DNA of 64,000 nucleotides, from NCBI RefSeq assembly GCF_041146395.1, contig NC_091009.1, positions 4,397,001-4,461,000 on the forward strand, written 5' to 3'. This document shows, piece after piece, positions 35,138 through 49,171 of this stretch. This stretch comes from Eulemur rufifrons. Its lineage: Eukaryota; Chordata; Mammalia; Primates; Lemuridae. Under the pieces are notes generated by a model. The model saw nothing but the letters and a program-made list of their open reading frames with translations, ran no database searches and had not been told where the DNA came from. The translations under genes and the position numbers were made by a program. Position 1 is the stretch's first letter. Each line of letters starts with the position of its first letter.

Positions 35138-35274
35138 TCTTTTTTTTTTTTTTTTTTTTGGCCAGGATGTTGCTATGTTGCCCAGGCTGGTCTTGAACTC
35201 CTGGACTCTAACGATTCTCTGACCTCAGCCTCCCAAATATCTGGGATTACAGGCCTGTGTCTCCCTACCTGGCT
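35138..35274 (-). mobile_element. Monomeric Alu-related SINE, antisense
   Basis: Poly-T, then 'tgttgcccaggctggtctt' to 'gggattacaggcctgtgtc'. A single monomer. Confidence 0.8.
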
Positions 35275-36600
35275 ACAAATATTACTTTTCTAATATAGTT
35301 GTTCAGTGCTCTAAATTTCTTTATAAAAATGCCGTAAATTTCTCTCAGCGTATTGCTGAGTCTGTATGCTACAGATTTTTATATGTTGTGTTTTCATTTT
35401 CATTTACTTAAAAATGTTTTTTAATTTTTTTTAAAGACTTTGACTCATGGGTTGTTTAGAAGTAAGCTGTTTAATTTTCAAATAATTGGAGATTTTCCAG
35501 ATGTCTTTCTGTTACTGATTTTTAACTTAAATCTATTATGGTTAGAGGATAAACACACTTTGTATGATTTCAATTCTTGTATTTTATGGCCCAGAGTATC
35601 ATCTATCTTGGTGAATATTTTATGTGCATTTGAAAAAAATGTATTCCACTGTTGGTGATTGGAATGATCTATAAATGTCAATTGGATCCAATTGGTTGAT
35701 GGTATCATTCAGTTTTTCTACATCTTTGCTGATTTTCCATCTACTTGTTCTATCAATTGCTGAAAGAAAAATATTGAAATGTCCAAATATAATTGTGAAC
35801 TTAATTTTTTTCTTTCAAGTCTATTAGTTTTTTTCTTTTTGTATTTTATGGTGGTTTTCATAGGTGCATATTTTCTTGGTGAATGAACACTTTTATCGTT
35901 ATGTATTGTTCCTTTGTGTCTGTGGTAATTTTCTTAGTTCTGAAGTCTACTTCGTCTCATGTGAATTTAGCCACCCTAGATTTCTTCTGGTGAGTGTTTG
36001 ATGGGTGTTTCTATGGTATATCTTTCCCATCCTTTACATATATCTCAGTCTTGTTTGGGTTTGCATTTGTCTTATGATGGCTGAGATTGAACATCTTTTT
36101 GTATATTTAAGGACCATATTTATATCTTTGTGTAAATTGCTAAACTTATGTCATTTGTCTATTGTTTTTCAGGTTTTTGATCTTTTATTCCTTCAGTTTT
36201 TAAATAGTGTTTTGTATGTGAGGAAGATTAGCCCTTTGGCTGTGACATATACTATAATATAGTATTTCCTCCCCATTTGCCAATTGTACTTTAAATTTAA
36301 TTCCCACTTGGTCATGGTGTATTATTTTCTTAATGTGGTGTTGAGTTCTGTTTATAAATATTTTATTTTGAAATTTTGCCTCAATTTTAATATGAGATAT
36401 TGGTCAGTAGTTTTATTTTTCAATATTATACTTGCTTCTTAAAAGAATCAGGAAAATATCCTTCATTTGTTCTGGAACAATTTAGAGATTACCTTATCTT
36501 TGAAGTTTTGGTAGAATTTCCCTCTGAAACCGTCTAGGTCTGGTGCATTTCATTTTATTTAATTTTCAAATTGATTTGCATAGAGGTCTTCAAAATAACC
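35275..36600 (-). mobile_element. Old L1 ORF2 fragment, antisense
   Basis: Reverse-complement L1 text: 'gggttgtttagaagtaagc', 'tttatggcccagagtatca', and near 36470-36540 'tctgaaaccgtctaggtct', the complement of the conserved G-P-D-G-F region. Stops in all frames. Confidence 0.75.
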
Positions 36601-36604
36601 TCTT

Positions 36605-38249
36605 ATGATAGCAGAGCATGTAAACAGGTGGAAAACCATACCATGCTCATGGATTGGAAGCATCAACATTGTTAAAATGTCTACGCTACCCAAAGTGATC
36701 TACAGATTCAATGCAATTCCTATTAAATTACCAACATCATTTTTCACAGATATAGAAAAAATAATTTTGCGCTTTGTATGGAACCAGAGAAGACCTCGTT
36801 TAGCAAAATCAATTTTAAGAAATAAGAACAAAATGGAAGGTATTAATTTACCAGACTTCAAACTATACCACAAAGCTGTGGTTACTAAATCAGCTTGGTA
36901 TTGGCACAAGAACAGAGACACAGACTAGTGGAACAGAACTGAGAATCCAGATATGAAACCATCCTCATATAGCCATCTAATCTTTGACAAAGCTGACAAA
37001 AACATAAACTGGGGGAAAGATTCCTTATTCAATAAATGGTGCTGGGAAAACTGGAGAGCCACATGTAGAAGACTGAAACAGGACCCACACCTTTCAACTC
37101 TCACAAAATTCAAATCACGATGAATAACAGACTTAAACTTAAGGTGTGAAACTATTAGAATTCTAGAAGAAAATGTGGAAAAAACTCTTATAGACATTGG
37201 CCTAGGCAAAGAATTTATGAGGAAGACCCCAAAGGCAATCACAGCAACAACAAAAATAAATAAATAAATGGGACCTGATTAAATTAAAAAGCTTCTGCAC
37301 AGGCAAAGAAACTGTCACAAGAGCAAACAGACAACCTACAGAATGGGAAAAAATTTTCGTATGCTACACATCCGATAAAGGACTGATAACTAGAATCTAT
37401 TTAGAACTCAGGAAAATCAGCAAGAAGAAATCAAAAAGTGGACAAAGGACATGGACAGAAACTTTTCAAAAGAAGACAGAAGAATGGCCAACAAACATAT
37501 GAAAAAATGCTTAAGATCTCTAATCATCAGGGAAATGCAAATCAAAACCACAATGAGATATCACTTATCTCCAGTGAGAATGGCCTTTATCAAAAAGTCC
37601 CAAAACAATAAATGTTGGTGTGGATGCGAAGAGATAGGAACACTCATACACTGCTGGTGGGCCTGCAAACTAGTGAAACCCCTGTGGAAAGCAATATGGA
37701 GATACCTTAAACATATACAAGTAGACCTACCATTTGATCCATTAATCCCATTATTGGGCATCTACCCAAAAGAACAAAAGACATTCTAGAAAAAAGACAT
37801 CTGCACTCAAATGTTTATAGCAGCACAATTCACAATTGCAAAGATGTGGAAACAACCCAAGTGCCCATCAATCCATGAGTGGATTAATAAAATGTGGTAT
37901 ATGTATACCATGGAGTACTACTTAGCTATAAGAAACAATGGTGATCTAGCACCTCTTGTATTTTCCTGGATAGAGCTGGAGCCCATTCTACTAAGAGAAG
38001 TATCCCAAGAATGGAAAAATAAGCACCACATGTACTCACCATCAAATTGTTTTCACTGATTGTCCCTAAGACACATTTAGGAATAACATTGATCTGGTGT
38101 CGGGCAGATGTGGGGGGTGGGGATGGGTGTATACATACATAATGAGTGCGATGCACACTGTCTAGGGGATGGACACGCTTGAAGCTCTGGCTTGGGGGGG
38201 CAAGGGCAATATACGTAACCTAAACTTTTGTACCCCATAATATGCTGAG

Positions 38250-38280
<31 letters not shown>
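36605..38280 (+). mobile_element. Younger 5'-truncated L1 with complete 3' end
   Basis: The sense strand reads the ORF2 C-terminal region ([16 protein letters not shown], later the cysteine motif [20 protein letters not shown]). It is broken by a stop after 36926, among others. A 3' UTR follows with 'tgtacccataatatgctga'-like text of lemur L1s and a poly-A of about 30 bases (38252-38280). It is less diverged than neighbouring L1s. Confidence 0.9.
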
Positions 38281-38282
<2 letters not shown>

Positions 38283-39335
38283 ATGGATGAACGAGTGGAA
38301 CACTAGGTTCTGCAGTTGCAGACCTGTCCCTCAACAGACTTACAGTCTGCGGGGAGGACAGACCCGTTTCTAGAAGCTGGTGCAGGAATAAGTGAAGGGA
38401 GGGGAGCGAAGGGGGGGGGCATTCTCGGTGCAGAGGCGCGGGCTGGCTGGGCCTAGGAGAAAAACCTCCAAGCAGAATTTTGGAAGAGGAATAGATTTTT
38501 TTTATCAGAAAAACTTTGTAAAAATGACTCTGAATTATCCAGGAAGAGTTAGATGTTTTTTTCCTTAACTGTTTAAAAGTCAAGGAAGCACAAGAGTTAT
38601 TTTAGAAAAGTTTTCACACAAAAAAGTTTATAATGAGGGAAAAACAAAGGTTTTGGTGTTAAGTTGGTAAGCTGCCATTTATCTGGAAGTTATTCCTCTG
38701 GTCTCCCTGCAGTGTTTGCCATGAGATGTGCTGTGTTTTTAACTTTCATGTACTGATTCCTGGAGAGTACCCTACTACGTAATGAAGGCAACCGTCTAAA
38801 AATTTGTAGAAAACCGACTTCAGAAACTATCTGTGGAAAATGCATTGCTGGTCAAAATCAGGCTCTTGTGCCCCTCCTGCTCCCCCAGTGTGAATCAGCG
38901 CTTGTCTGACTGTAGCGCCGCTGGGCAAGGTGGTAGCTCTCTTCTATTCTTCTTGGTCCTGATCTGAGAAACTACCTTTGCAACTTGCTCGGACACCTGC
39001 CATGTTTTGCTTTTTTACGGAGGAAGGAGCACATTCCTCCTGTGGGCAGTTGGCATGGAAGCCTCCAGGGTTAAGTGGCTCCATTGAGCTCCGTGAGCAC
39101 AGACAGGTGGGAACACGGGCACGAGTGCGGGTTTCCCATGGAAGCCGACGAGCCGGGAGCAGAGGACCGCTCCGCTGGCTGGATCAAGAACTAGAAATCA
39201 CTTCTTGAGCCTTTGGCTTTTCCTGTACCTTTGGCATAAGAGAAAGCAGTGTTGCTGAAATAGGAGTAGTTCGCTGAAAATTCTTCAGCTGAAAATTCTT
39301 CAGTCTTTTGACCCATGAGGTACTTGGAAAATGTT

Positions 39336-39376
<41 letters not shown>

Positions 39377-40200
39377 CTTTCTTCCAGATTTTTGGAAAAA
39401 ATCTTTATACTTAAAAAGGAAAACAATCAGGTTGCAGCTAGACCAGAGGGATGCTATAGTCTGGGCTCTTGTCTCCGCCCTTCCCTCCCCGAGCGGGGTC
39501 CTGCGCGACGTCCCTTCCCCAGACCTGGCCAGCGCGTGCAAATGGCTCGGCCTTGGGCTTCGTGTCCCTGAGCGTGCGTTCCACCTGGTCTCGTTGCCCG
39601 TGTTATTGCATGATTTCAGCAAATATCTAAGGTTTCTGGTCAGGCACCGAGCGGGAGTGTTTAATTTCTGTTTTGCTTCCCAAGCTCCTTAGCCAGAATT
39701 GCAGGAGGCCTGGGGAGCCAGGTTCCCAAAGCCCAATCAGAAGGCTTGGCCTTGAGCTTGCCTTTTTCCTGGTGATGCAACCCCAGATTCCAGGGCACGG
39801 CCAAGGGTGACGGCCATCCAACAGTGGGGTGCGGCTACCCGAGGGGCCGTCCATACTGGTCTCAGTTTTGTACTTCTTCATTTGAGGCCCTCTGAGAACA
39901 GAGAGAGCATAATTGAAACAAAGAGCCTCAAACGAAGAAGGTACATTCAAATAAAAGAAATACAAGTTTCCTTTATATCTAGAGAAAAAAACCAGGGATG
40001 GAGAATAATGTACATGTAAATATACTTACTAAATAATCAGAATATGCCAATTGAGTAATGAAAAACATGGGTAGCGTTTAACTTTTTCTTGCCATTGGGA
40101 AATTATAAATGACTTGATACCTGAGAATGGTTGGCACCCAGAGCTATAAATTTTTAATAGGAATGAGATGATGTAAATATTTTCCTATAAAAGAGTTTTT
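38281..40200. other. Intergenic DNA with a 39-base T run
   Basis: No gene recognised. A pure T run lies at 39338-39376. Short frames around it are homopolymer artefacts. Confidence 0.45.
39338..39376. repeat. Poly-T tract, 39 bases
   Basis: Uninterrupted T run between 'aatgtttc' and 'ctttcttccag'. It could be the tail of an antisense retro-insertion whose body is not recognised. Confidence 0.9.
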
Positions 40201-40214
40201 TGTTTGTTTGTTTT

Positions 40215-40372
40215 CTTTGTTTTTTGAGACAGAGTCTCACTCTGTTGCCCGGGCTAGAGTGCCGTGGCGTCAGCCTAGCTCACAGCAACCTCGAACTCCT
40301 GGGCTTAAGCGATCCTGCTGCCTCAGCCTCCGGAGTACCTGGGACTACAGGCATGTGCCACCATGCCTGGCC
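40215..40372 (-). mobile_element. Partial Alu, antisense
   Basis: One monomer plus, from 'gacagagtctcactctgtt' to 'caggcatgtgccaccatgc'. Confidence 0.85.
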
Positions 40373-40606
40373 TCTTTAAAAGAGTTGGGTGAAAGTATTC
40401 AGTTAGCTGAATCTGGTGCTGCAAGAAACTATAGGATGTTTGCTATAAAGAGATGCTGATTTGGAGACCAACATCTCTCTGCTCACAACCAAATCCCCTC
40501 GCCTGCCACTGTGCATGTCTGGGTGGTTTTCAGTGCATGTGTTAAACGAATGACTGCAGGACAGCATTCGACAGCAGGGAGGTTGGTTTATTTATAATCA
40601 GTTCTA

Positions 40607-41129
<523 letters not shown>

Positions 41130-41269
41130 GAATGTGTTAACGACTGTCTGTAAGTGACATTGAGAGGCATAAGTTTTCTGAGTTGCTCACAACAGTGGCC
41201 TAATAAAGGTCCTCAATTCCATTTCTGGGTCTATCCTTGTGTCTGATTAACATTACTCTGCACTAAGTG

Positions 41270-41754
41270 GGCACAGGGTGGGCAGGGTGTGTGCACAGTG
41301 CGGGGGGGGGGCGGGGGGATGGAATTGGCGTCCCAGCTGTTGTGGGGGAGGGTAAGACATCCACAGAGAGAGGAGCTATGTCAATAGACTGGGGTCAGAT
41401 TGGAGTCTTAAGGGGTCAGTGTGGCTGCAGTCTGAATTTTAGAGTAGCTAAGTACCAACAGTTGAGAGTAAGTCTGGGTTACACTGGGTTGAAGGCTAGA
41501 TACAGTCAATTTTATTTCTAGAACCTATGAGCTTGAAGTACTCTTTCTATGGTAAGTTGCAAGCAGGTCGTGAGTATTGATGGAAATGCCGAACACATTT
41601 GGCAACGCTGGCCCCGCTGCTGGCCCTGGAAGCAGACGGCTGCTTCTAGTACCTGCCAGAACTGTTCATGAAAAATGTTAAGAAGTTCTTTTTACTGATA
41701 AAAATTTATTTGAAAAGTAACTTTTGGGTCCTTTGCTTGGTTGCTTGGTTGCAG
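41270..41754 (+). other. RHOU-like intron remnant upstream of the exon copy
   Basis: The last bases before the exon are pyrimidine-rich and end 'gcttggttgcttggttgcag', a good splice acceptor. The extent of RHOU-derived intron further left cannot be fixed by eye. A G-run with (GGGGGGCGGGG) lies near 41301. Confidence 0.45.
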
Positions 41755-42211
41755 GATGAGTTTGACAAGCTGAGGCCTCTCTGCTCCACCAACACAGACA
41801 TTTGCCTGCTGTGCTTTAGTGTCATGAGCCCCTCATCCTTCCAGAATGTCAGTGAGAAACAGGTGCCGGAGATTCGGTGCCACTGGCCCAAAGCCCCCAT
41901 CATCCTAGTTGGAACGCAGTTGGATCTCAGGGAAGGTATCAAAGTCCTCATTGAGTTGGACAATTGCAAGAGAAGCCAGTGCCTGAACAGGTGGCAAAGC
42001 CGTGCACTGAGGAAATCAAAGCTGCCCTCCTACATTGAGTGTTCGGCCTTGACTCAAAAAAGACCTCAAAGACGTCTTTGACGCAGCCATCATCGCTGGC
42101 ATTCAATACTCAGACATTCAGCAACAGCCAAAGAAGTCTAAAAGCAGGACTCCAGACAAAATGAAAAACCTCTCGAAGTCCTGGTGGAAGAAGTACTGCT
42201 GTTTCCTATGA
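41755..42211 (+). pseudogene. RHOU: RHOU-like last-exon pseudogene (Rho GTPase, unprocessed)
   Basis: RHOU is an atypical Cdc42-like Rho GTPase. The window encodes its second half: [37 protein letters not shown], then [15 protein letters not shown] (the TQxD nucleotide-base motif, here TQLD), SYIECSAL and a C-terminus [14 protein letters not shown] ending at TGA 42209-42211. Lesions: one base lost near 41970, one gained near 42026 (restoring frame) and one gained near 42057, so the frame is broken for the last third. A splice acceptor directly precedes the exon and the 3' UTR follows, so this is a genomic duplicate and not a retrocopy. The N-terminal exons (P-loop, switch I) are absent. Confidence 0.88.
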
Positions 42212-43409
<1,198 letters not shown>

Positions 43410-43585
43410 TGAATTGTTTTTAACCTTCCATATGCAAGTTGTCCCATCTGCAGAGCAGAGCACTCTTGCAAGGCTGACAGCAAATGTTTGTGGGACACAA
43501 AACGTATCTTTTTTTTTCTTGACATGTCAGCCAAAATTTACTTCTGTGCATACACACCCATACGCACGCACACACGTGCACACAC

Positions 43586-43606
43586 GTATGTATGTATGTA
43601 TGTATG
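43586..43606. repeat. ATGT tetranucleotide microsatellite with flanking CA run
   Basis: About five TATG/ATGT units preceded by cacacacgtgcacacacg. Confidence 0.85.
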
Positions 43607-43758
43607 GGTGTACTTGCTGCTGATTCAGGCTTTGAAACAGCTAATGGGAAAAAGCATGGTCCCAAATCAGATGTTAAGGAAGATTCGCTGCTTTTTCTCA
43701 TTGACATGTTTTTGAACAGACATCTTATTGATTTTCCCCTAGATGTGATTTTAAGGGT

Positions 43759-44083
43759 ATTTTTTTTTTTTTTTTTTTTTTAGACAGAGTCTCACTCTGT
43801 TGCCCAGGCTAGAGTGCTGTGCTGTCAGCCTAGCTCACAGCAACCTCAAACTCCTGGGCTCAAGTGGTCCTCCTGCCTCAGCCTCCCGAGTAGCTGAGGC
43901 TACAGGCATGTGCCACCATGCCTGGCTAACTTTTTATATATATTTGTAGTTGTCCAGATAATTTCTTTCTATTTTTAGTAGGGATGGGGTCTCACTCTTG
44001 CTCAGGGTGGTCTTGAACTCCTGACCTCAAGCCTCGGCCTCCCAGAGTGCTAGGATTACAGGGGTGAGCCACCATGCCCGGCC
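43759..44083 (-). mobile_element. Alu SINE, antisense, strepsirrhine type
   Basis: Poly-T 43760-43781, full dimer with linker 'tatatatatttgtagttgtc', ends 'gagccaccatgcccggcc'. Confidence 0.94.
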
Positions 44084-44191
44084 TAAGTATATCTTAATAT
44101 ACACACTTCTGAGACCATTTTATTTTTATTTTATTATTTTTTGTTAAGATAGTTAAAAAGTTTATTTTATCCTTTAGAAGGACAGAGAGAA

Positions 44192-44217
44192 TGAGAGAGA
44201 GAGAGAGAGAGAGAGAA
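44192..44217. repeat. GA dinucleotide microsatellite
   Basis: A run of gagaga units. The short minus-strand serine/leucine frame across it is an artefact. Confidence 0.88.
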
Positions 44218-44219
44218 AT

Positions 44220-45385
44220 GGGGGAGAAGAGGGCAGGGAGATGGCATGGCATCCAAAGAGAAGGAAGATGCCAGCCATGATGCCAAGTGGCTCCATGATT
44301 TTAAGGGGGACAAAGAGAAAAAAAAATAGTGATGGCTGTCACTTGGTAACAAAAGAAGCAGCAGGTAGATAACAAAAAACTGCAAGGATGTCAAAGTTCA
44401 AGACTTGGTTTCCTGCCTTTCCTTGGAGAAGAAATTGTCATAGAAGATGTGACTCTGTCCTCATGATATGGTTTAGACTGTAGCTCATTTTCTCCTGCTG
44501 TTTACTCAGTAACTCTGTAAAAACAGATTCTCAAAAAACAATTTTGAAAGAGAGAGATTTACATCTCTTTTCTGCCCATTCAGGTTTCTTCAGAGGTTGT
44601 GCAAAACAGAACTCCTGCAGGGGGCCTGTTAGTGAGAAAACGCACAGGACTGATCCTTAACTGTTACCAGGATGTTGTGGGATTAGGTATTTTCCTGTCA
44701 TTTATGCAAGGCCGCCCCTTTCCCACACACTCTGTGATATTCCCAGCGTGTGTTAAAGGATTAGCTGAGCAGGGAGGGCCCTCTGTTTGCCTAAGCACAA
44801 AGAATCCTGAAGTGGAGACTGAGGCCCAGACCAGAGTGTGGCCTGCCCAAGGTTAAACTCCAAGTCAGTGTCCACCCCCACACTAGAACCCAGGGCTCTT
44901 GCCCTTCAGTCCAGCACTGCGTTCTCAGCGCTTCTAGTCTGGGGCCCCTAGGTGGGGGCAGGGCTAAGGGGTGGTTGTGGTGGGGTCACAGCTGGACTGA
45001 GATCTTCGGGTGAGACTAGGAAGATGAGCAGGAGGCTTACAGAGTGATGTAGGTCACAGGGAGAGGAAGAGTTCTGGCTCCAGAAGCAGCTAGTGCAAGA
45101 GAGACTACAGACTGAACAGATGGGATCTACTTTCTGAGCCCCGATCCCCAGCACAGGGCGCCGGCTGCCCCCATGAGAGCCCGTGCCTGGTAAAGGCACA
45201 GGGGGTGAAAGCCAAAGGAGCTCTGGCCTAGACTTGGGTGGTCCCTGCTCTGTGACTTGGGGCATGCCCTCAATCTGTGTCAAACTGATTCCGTATAGAT
45301 TACACTGGCTCCATTTTAAAACAAAACAGAAAATAAAATGAACATTTCTTGAAACCTGTTAAAACAGCCAGTTAAATCCACAGAT
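44220..45385. other. Intergenic DNA with a MIR relic
   Basis: 44810-44940 reads 'agtgtggcctgcccaaggt' and 'ctagaacccagggctcttg', MIR-like. No gene recognised. Confidence 0.45.
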
Positions 45386-45386
45386 G

Positions 45387-45704
45387 GGGCCGGGCGCGGT
45401 GGCTCACGCCTGTAATCCTAGCGCTCTGGGAGGCCGAGGCAGGTAGATCACTCGAGGGCAGGAGTTCAATACCAGCCTGAGCAAGAGCTAGACCTTGTCC
45501 CTACTAAAAATAGAAAGAAATTAGCTGGACAGCTAAAAATATATATAGAAAAAAATTAGCCGGGCATGCTGGTGCATGCCTGTAATCCCAGCTACTCAGG
45601 AGGCTGAGGCAGGAGGATCGCTTGAGCCCAGGAGTTTGAGGTTGCTGTGAGCTAGGCTGACGCCTTGGCACTCTAGCCCAGGAAACAGAGCAAGACTCTG
45701 TCTC

Positions 45705-45732
<28 letters not shown>
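45387..45732 (+). mobile_element. Alu SINE, strepsirrhine type
   Basis: Near-consensus copy starting ggccgggcgcggtggctcac, extended linker 'cagctaaaaatatatataga', about 29 A tail. One of the youngest Alus here. Confidence 0.95.
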
Positions 45733-45734
<2 letters not shown>

Positions 45735-45735
<1 letters not shown>

Positions 45736-48295
45736 CTTATGCCATTTCACTCACCAAATGAGTGATCCAAGAACTCAGAGCTCCTGGCTCCTGCCAGACT
45801 CTGCCTCCCACGTACTGTCACTCAATCTCGTTATGAGATTACAAAAATAAAGTCTGCATTTCACTTGTGATAGCTCGTGGCCATGGTGACCAAATACAAA
45901 ATAAATTGAGCAACTGCAATTAGAGAGAGAAAGGAAATCAAGTGAAATAGTTTATGCCAATGTTCTGTCAAACAAAGCAAAACAGTAGAGAGAAATAATA
46001 CTTATTCAGGATGATCACTTCCACTCTCATCTCATTGGCTTGTGACCACACCTAACCAGCGTGTTCCAACATGCGTCCAGGCTATCTGTCACAGTGCCCT
46101 CATGCACCCTCTGGACCAGGAGCTTAGAGGCATATCCCAGGCTCCTACGATCTTGTGGTCGTCGTTGGCTGCATTTGGATTTCCTTTTCTGTCCCTGGGT
46201 AAACATTTCCCTTGGTCCAGTCTGGTCCCTGGATCACCCCAGAACACAAAGTCCCTTTTCATGTATTGTGTTTCTGCCACATCTTCCTGCCTCCAGGAGT
46301 GCACTGGACAGAGATAATCACTTCTGAGATGCAACAGGAAGGTAATCAGAATTCAACAGAATCGAGACAGGTGGGGAGAGCAGAGCTGAATAAACCTGGG
46401 ACCGAGTATGGCCTGTAGGGGACACGGAAGGGCCTGGCTGGCTGGACTGGAGGGCTCGCTTTGGAAAGCACTGGGCCGGCACAGGAGCGAGAGATGGGGT
46501 GTCGGATCGCGGAGGGCCCCGTGTGCTCAGCAGAGGAGTTGCACTTTGCTGTGTGGAGCGCGTCCACGAGGAAGTGTTGGGCACAGGGCACCTTGTTCTT
46601 GGTAGAGGAATCTGATAACACAGCTCAAGAAGGATCATGGCGGAGTGGTTAGAAATTGTAATCTGAACAATGTAACTCACATTCATTCAAATTACCTTGA
46701 ACATTCTGGAATGGAAAAAATAAAAGCAAGTTCAAAAGTGTAAGATGGAAGTTGTCAGTTTCAACTCCAAACTGCACTTATCTGCTGTACACTGTCTGCT
46801 GTTGAGACGCGTGAGAACGGAGTCCCCTGAGGCACTGGTGGAGATGTTTTGTTTACAAATAAACCGCTACAGGATATTGATTTTCTTTCTTTCTCATCTG
46901 ATTTTTTTCTGGAGCACTTTATAGGTTTTATTTCCACTTCTTCTCCTCTCAAAGTAGCCTGCACCTTTGAATGGCTCATGGGGTCACTTCTGCCTTTGAC
47001 AAATCAGTGATTGGGCTAGGAGCCAAGATCACGCAATTTGGTGTTGACAATAGCCGTGTTGCCTCTGCCAGGCTAAATTACCTGCTGTGGGGCCAGCGCC
47101 CCAGCGGGCACTCGCTCTACCCCTGAGAGGGAGTCCTGTGTTCTCTAGCGCCAGGTCTGCAATCAGTGTCATTATGTTCTCATTTCCTCACATACTGCCC
47201 CTGATGGGAAGTTTTGTTTTATGAAAGAAAGTCATTGAGTTGGCTTCATTGCCATAAGAGCACATTGACTTCTAGAGCAAATGTGTTTAAGGGCAAATAG
47301 AAATTGGGTAATAAAGTAACCAGTGCTTAGGGGCAGTGGTGGCTGCCTCTGTTCTCCTCCTGGGTACCCCAACACAGAATCTGTGAACTGTGCTCATCCA
47401 AGCTGTCATCGATCTGCTCTGCTGAAAACTGCTGTTTCCATGAATTGCCGTCTAGGTAATAACCACATCACCGCAGAGATTTCTGACACGCCTGTGGGGG
47501 CCCTTTGCTAACACAGAACATGACTGTGTACAGCGCCAGAAATAGCACATGGTGCGAGGGTAAAGACAAAGGAAATATCGGCCACCTGCTGATGAATTTC
47601 CAAATATCTCTCATTTCTTTTGCTGTGGTTTGATTTTGCTTTGTTTCCAAAAACATTAGCACATAAAATTCGATCTGTTTCTCCTGCTCCCGAGATTAGA
47701 AGTTATTGAATTTTGTTGGTATTTGATCTCCCACAGGCTATTTCATTAGCTAAATAAAAGTTTCATTAATTTTAGTGACCTCATAATTATACTGGTTGGT
47801 AGACTCTGGTGTGAGCGGGTAGTTAACACTGATCTCATTCAGTTTAATCTTTGTTTCCCCTGGAGATGGACAGCGTGGCCCTGCTAATTGACACAGACAT
47901 GTAAATACAGGTAAAAAACAGCATCTAGGATTGGATCTTGTCATTTCTCTTGTCTGTTCTTAGGTCAGTTAGAGGATGTTTCTTTGTGGGGAGGCGCTGC
48001 CTCTAGCAAGGGCCCCCAGGATCTGAGGGGGTGCAACAGGCAAGAGACATTCCAACAAAACCCAATAGACACCTGGAGCATTTGACAGGCTGGGATGGTA
48101 TAGACAAATCATGGTTCCCTTGCCATTTCTTTTGCATAAAGGAGAGATTTTAGACCCATTACAGGAATATGTTTAACATACAAATAATTCCTTGCTCCTG
48201 CTGGCAGCTTTTAAGACAAGTAGAAGAAATGATAGCTGTAAATGGCATTTGAATTGTACAGCTAAAACTTAATTTTATTTATTGTTTTATAGTTT
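45735..48295. other. Intergenic DNA, no gene recognised
   Basis: Mixed-composition sequence with scattered short frames on both strands and no known domain, RNA gene or confident repeat. Confidence 0.45.
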
Positions 48296-48299
48296 TAAA

Positions 48300-48640
48300 A
48301 GATTCAGAATGACAGCTGTAGACAACATGGATGAATTTCACAAATACAACCTTGAGCAAAAGCATCGAGACCTAACAGATTACATGCTAAATTTTTCTAT
48401 TTATATAATAATGACTTAAATTAAAAATAGGCAAAATAAATCTATGGTGTTAGAAGACCAGAGAGTGGTTATATTTGGGGTACGATGGGGGCACGAAGGG
48501 GACATTTGAGGTGCTGGCACTGTCCTATTTCCGATCCTGGGTCTATTCACTTTGAATTAGGTCATTACAAGTTGTGTATTTTTTTTGTAAATAGTTCATA
48601 CTTCAATAAAAAAGTTAAATAAATGAGTAAAAAGGGAATA
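48300..48640 (+). mobile_element. L1M 3' end, sense
   Basis: The text 'aacatggatgaatttcaca', 'gagcaaaagcatcgagacc', 'agagtggttatatttgggg' and 'aaatagttcatacttcaat' is old L1 3' UTR text. Confidence 0.78.
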
Positions 48641-48657
48641 ACCCCCCCACACATACA

Positions 48658-48659
<2 letters not shown>

Positions 48660-48689
<30 letters not shown>

Positions 48690-48690
48690 G
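48660..48690. repeat. GA dinucleotide microsatellite
   Basis: About 15 GA units following an acacac stretch, just past the L1 3' end. Confidence 0.9.
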
Positions 48691-48699
48691 CACTGTTCA

Positions 48700-49170
48700 C
48701 ATAACTTATTTCATTTCCTCACAATAACCTGTGACGGAGGCATGTGGGATGTGAGGACCCTGCCCCCCGAGGCGCTCGGGGTCTTGGAGAACTAAGAGCC
48801 TCTGGCCCACCTGTCTCCTGTGTGACCCTGCCCTGCACCCCACCACCTGCCGGTGGGGTCACCCATCGTGACGTGCCAGCGAAGCCAGGGGAGCTGGATG
48901 AAGCCATAGTCCTGGCACTGAGTGTGACACAGCCGAGAAATGCGGGGCACGCACAGCCCCCACGCTCCCATTAATGAGGAAAAGCCAGGCCTGCGGTGCA
49001 TAGTTTCCAAGCCAGTAAGACCCGGCAAGGCTGCTCACATGCAAAGAGTTTCTCAAAGGCAAGTCGGGCTGCAGATAAACTAAAGGCTAAGCAGGAAGGT
49101 AGGTCCCTACAGATGGCTCTCTGTAGGAGTCTGAAACCAGTAAGTATTACGTGACGGCCACTGATGCCTC
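48700..49170. other. Unassigned sequence
   Basis: No gene or confident repeat recognised. Confidence 0.4.
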
Positions 49171-49171
49171 G

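Noticed and set aside
36605..37789. L1 ORF2 frames as host genes
   Set aside because: They are 3' ORF2 fragments of a truncated LINE, interrupted by stops.
41755..42211. RHOU-like exon as a functional gene
   Set aside because: Frame-changing indels near 41970, 42026 and 42057, and no upstream exons with the P-loop in the window.
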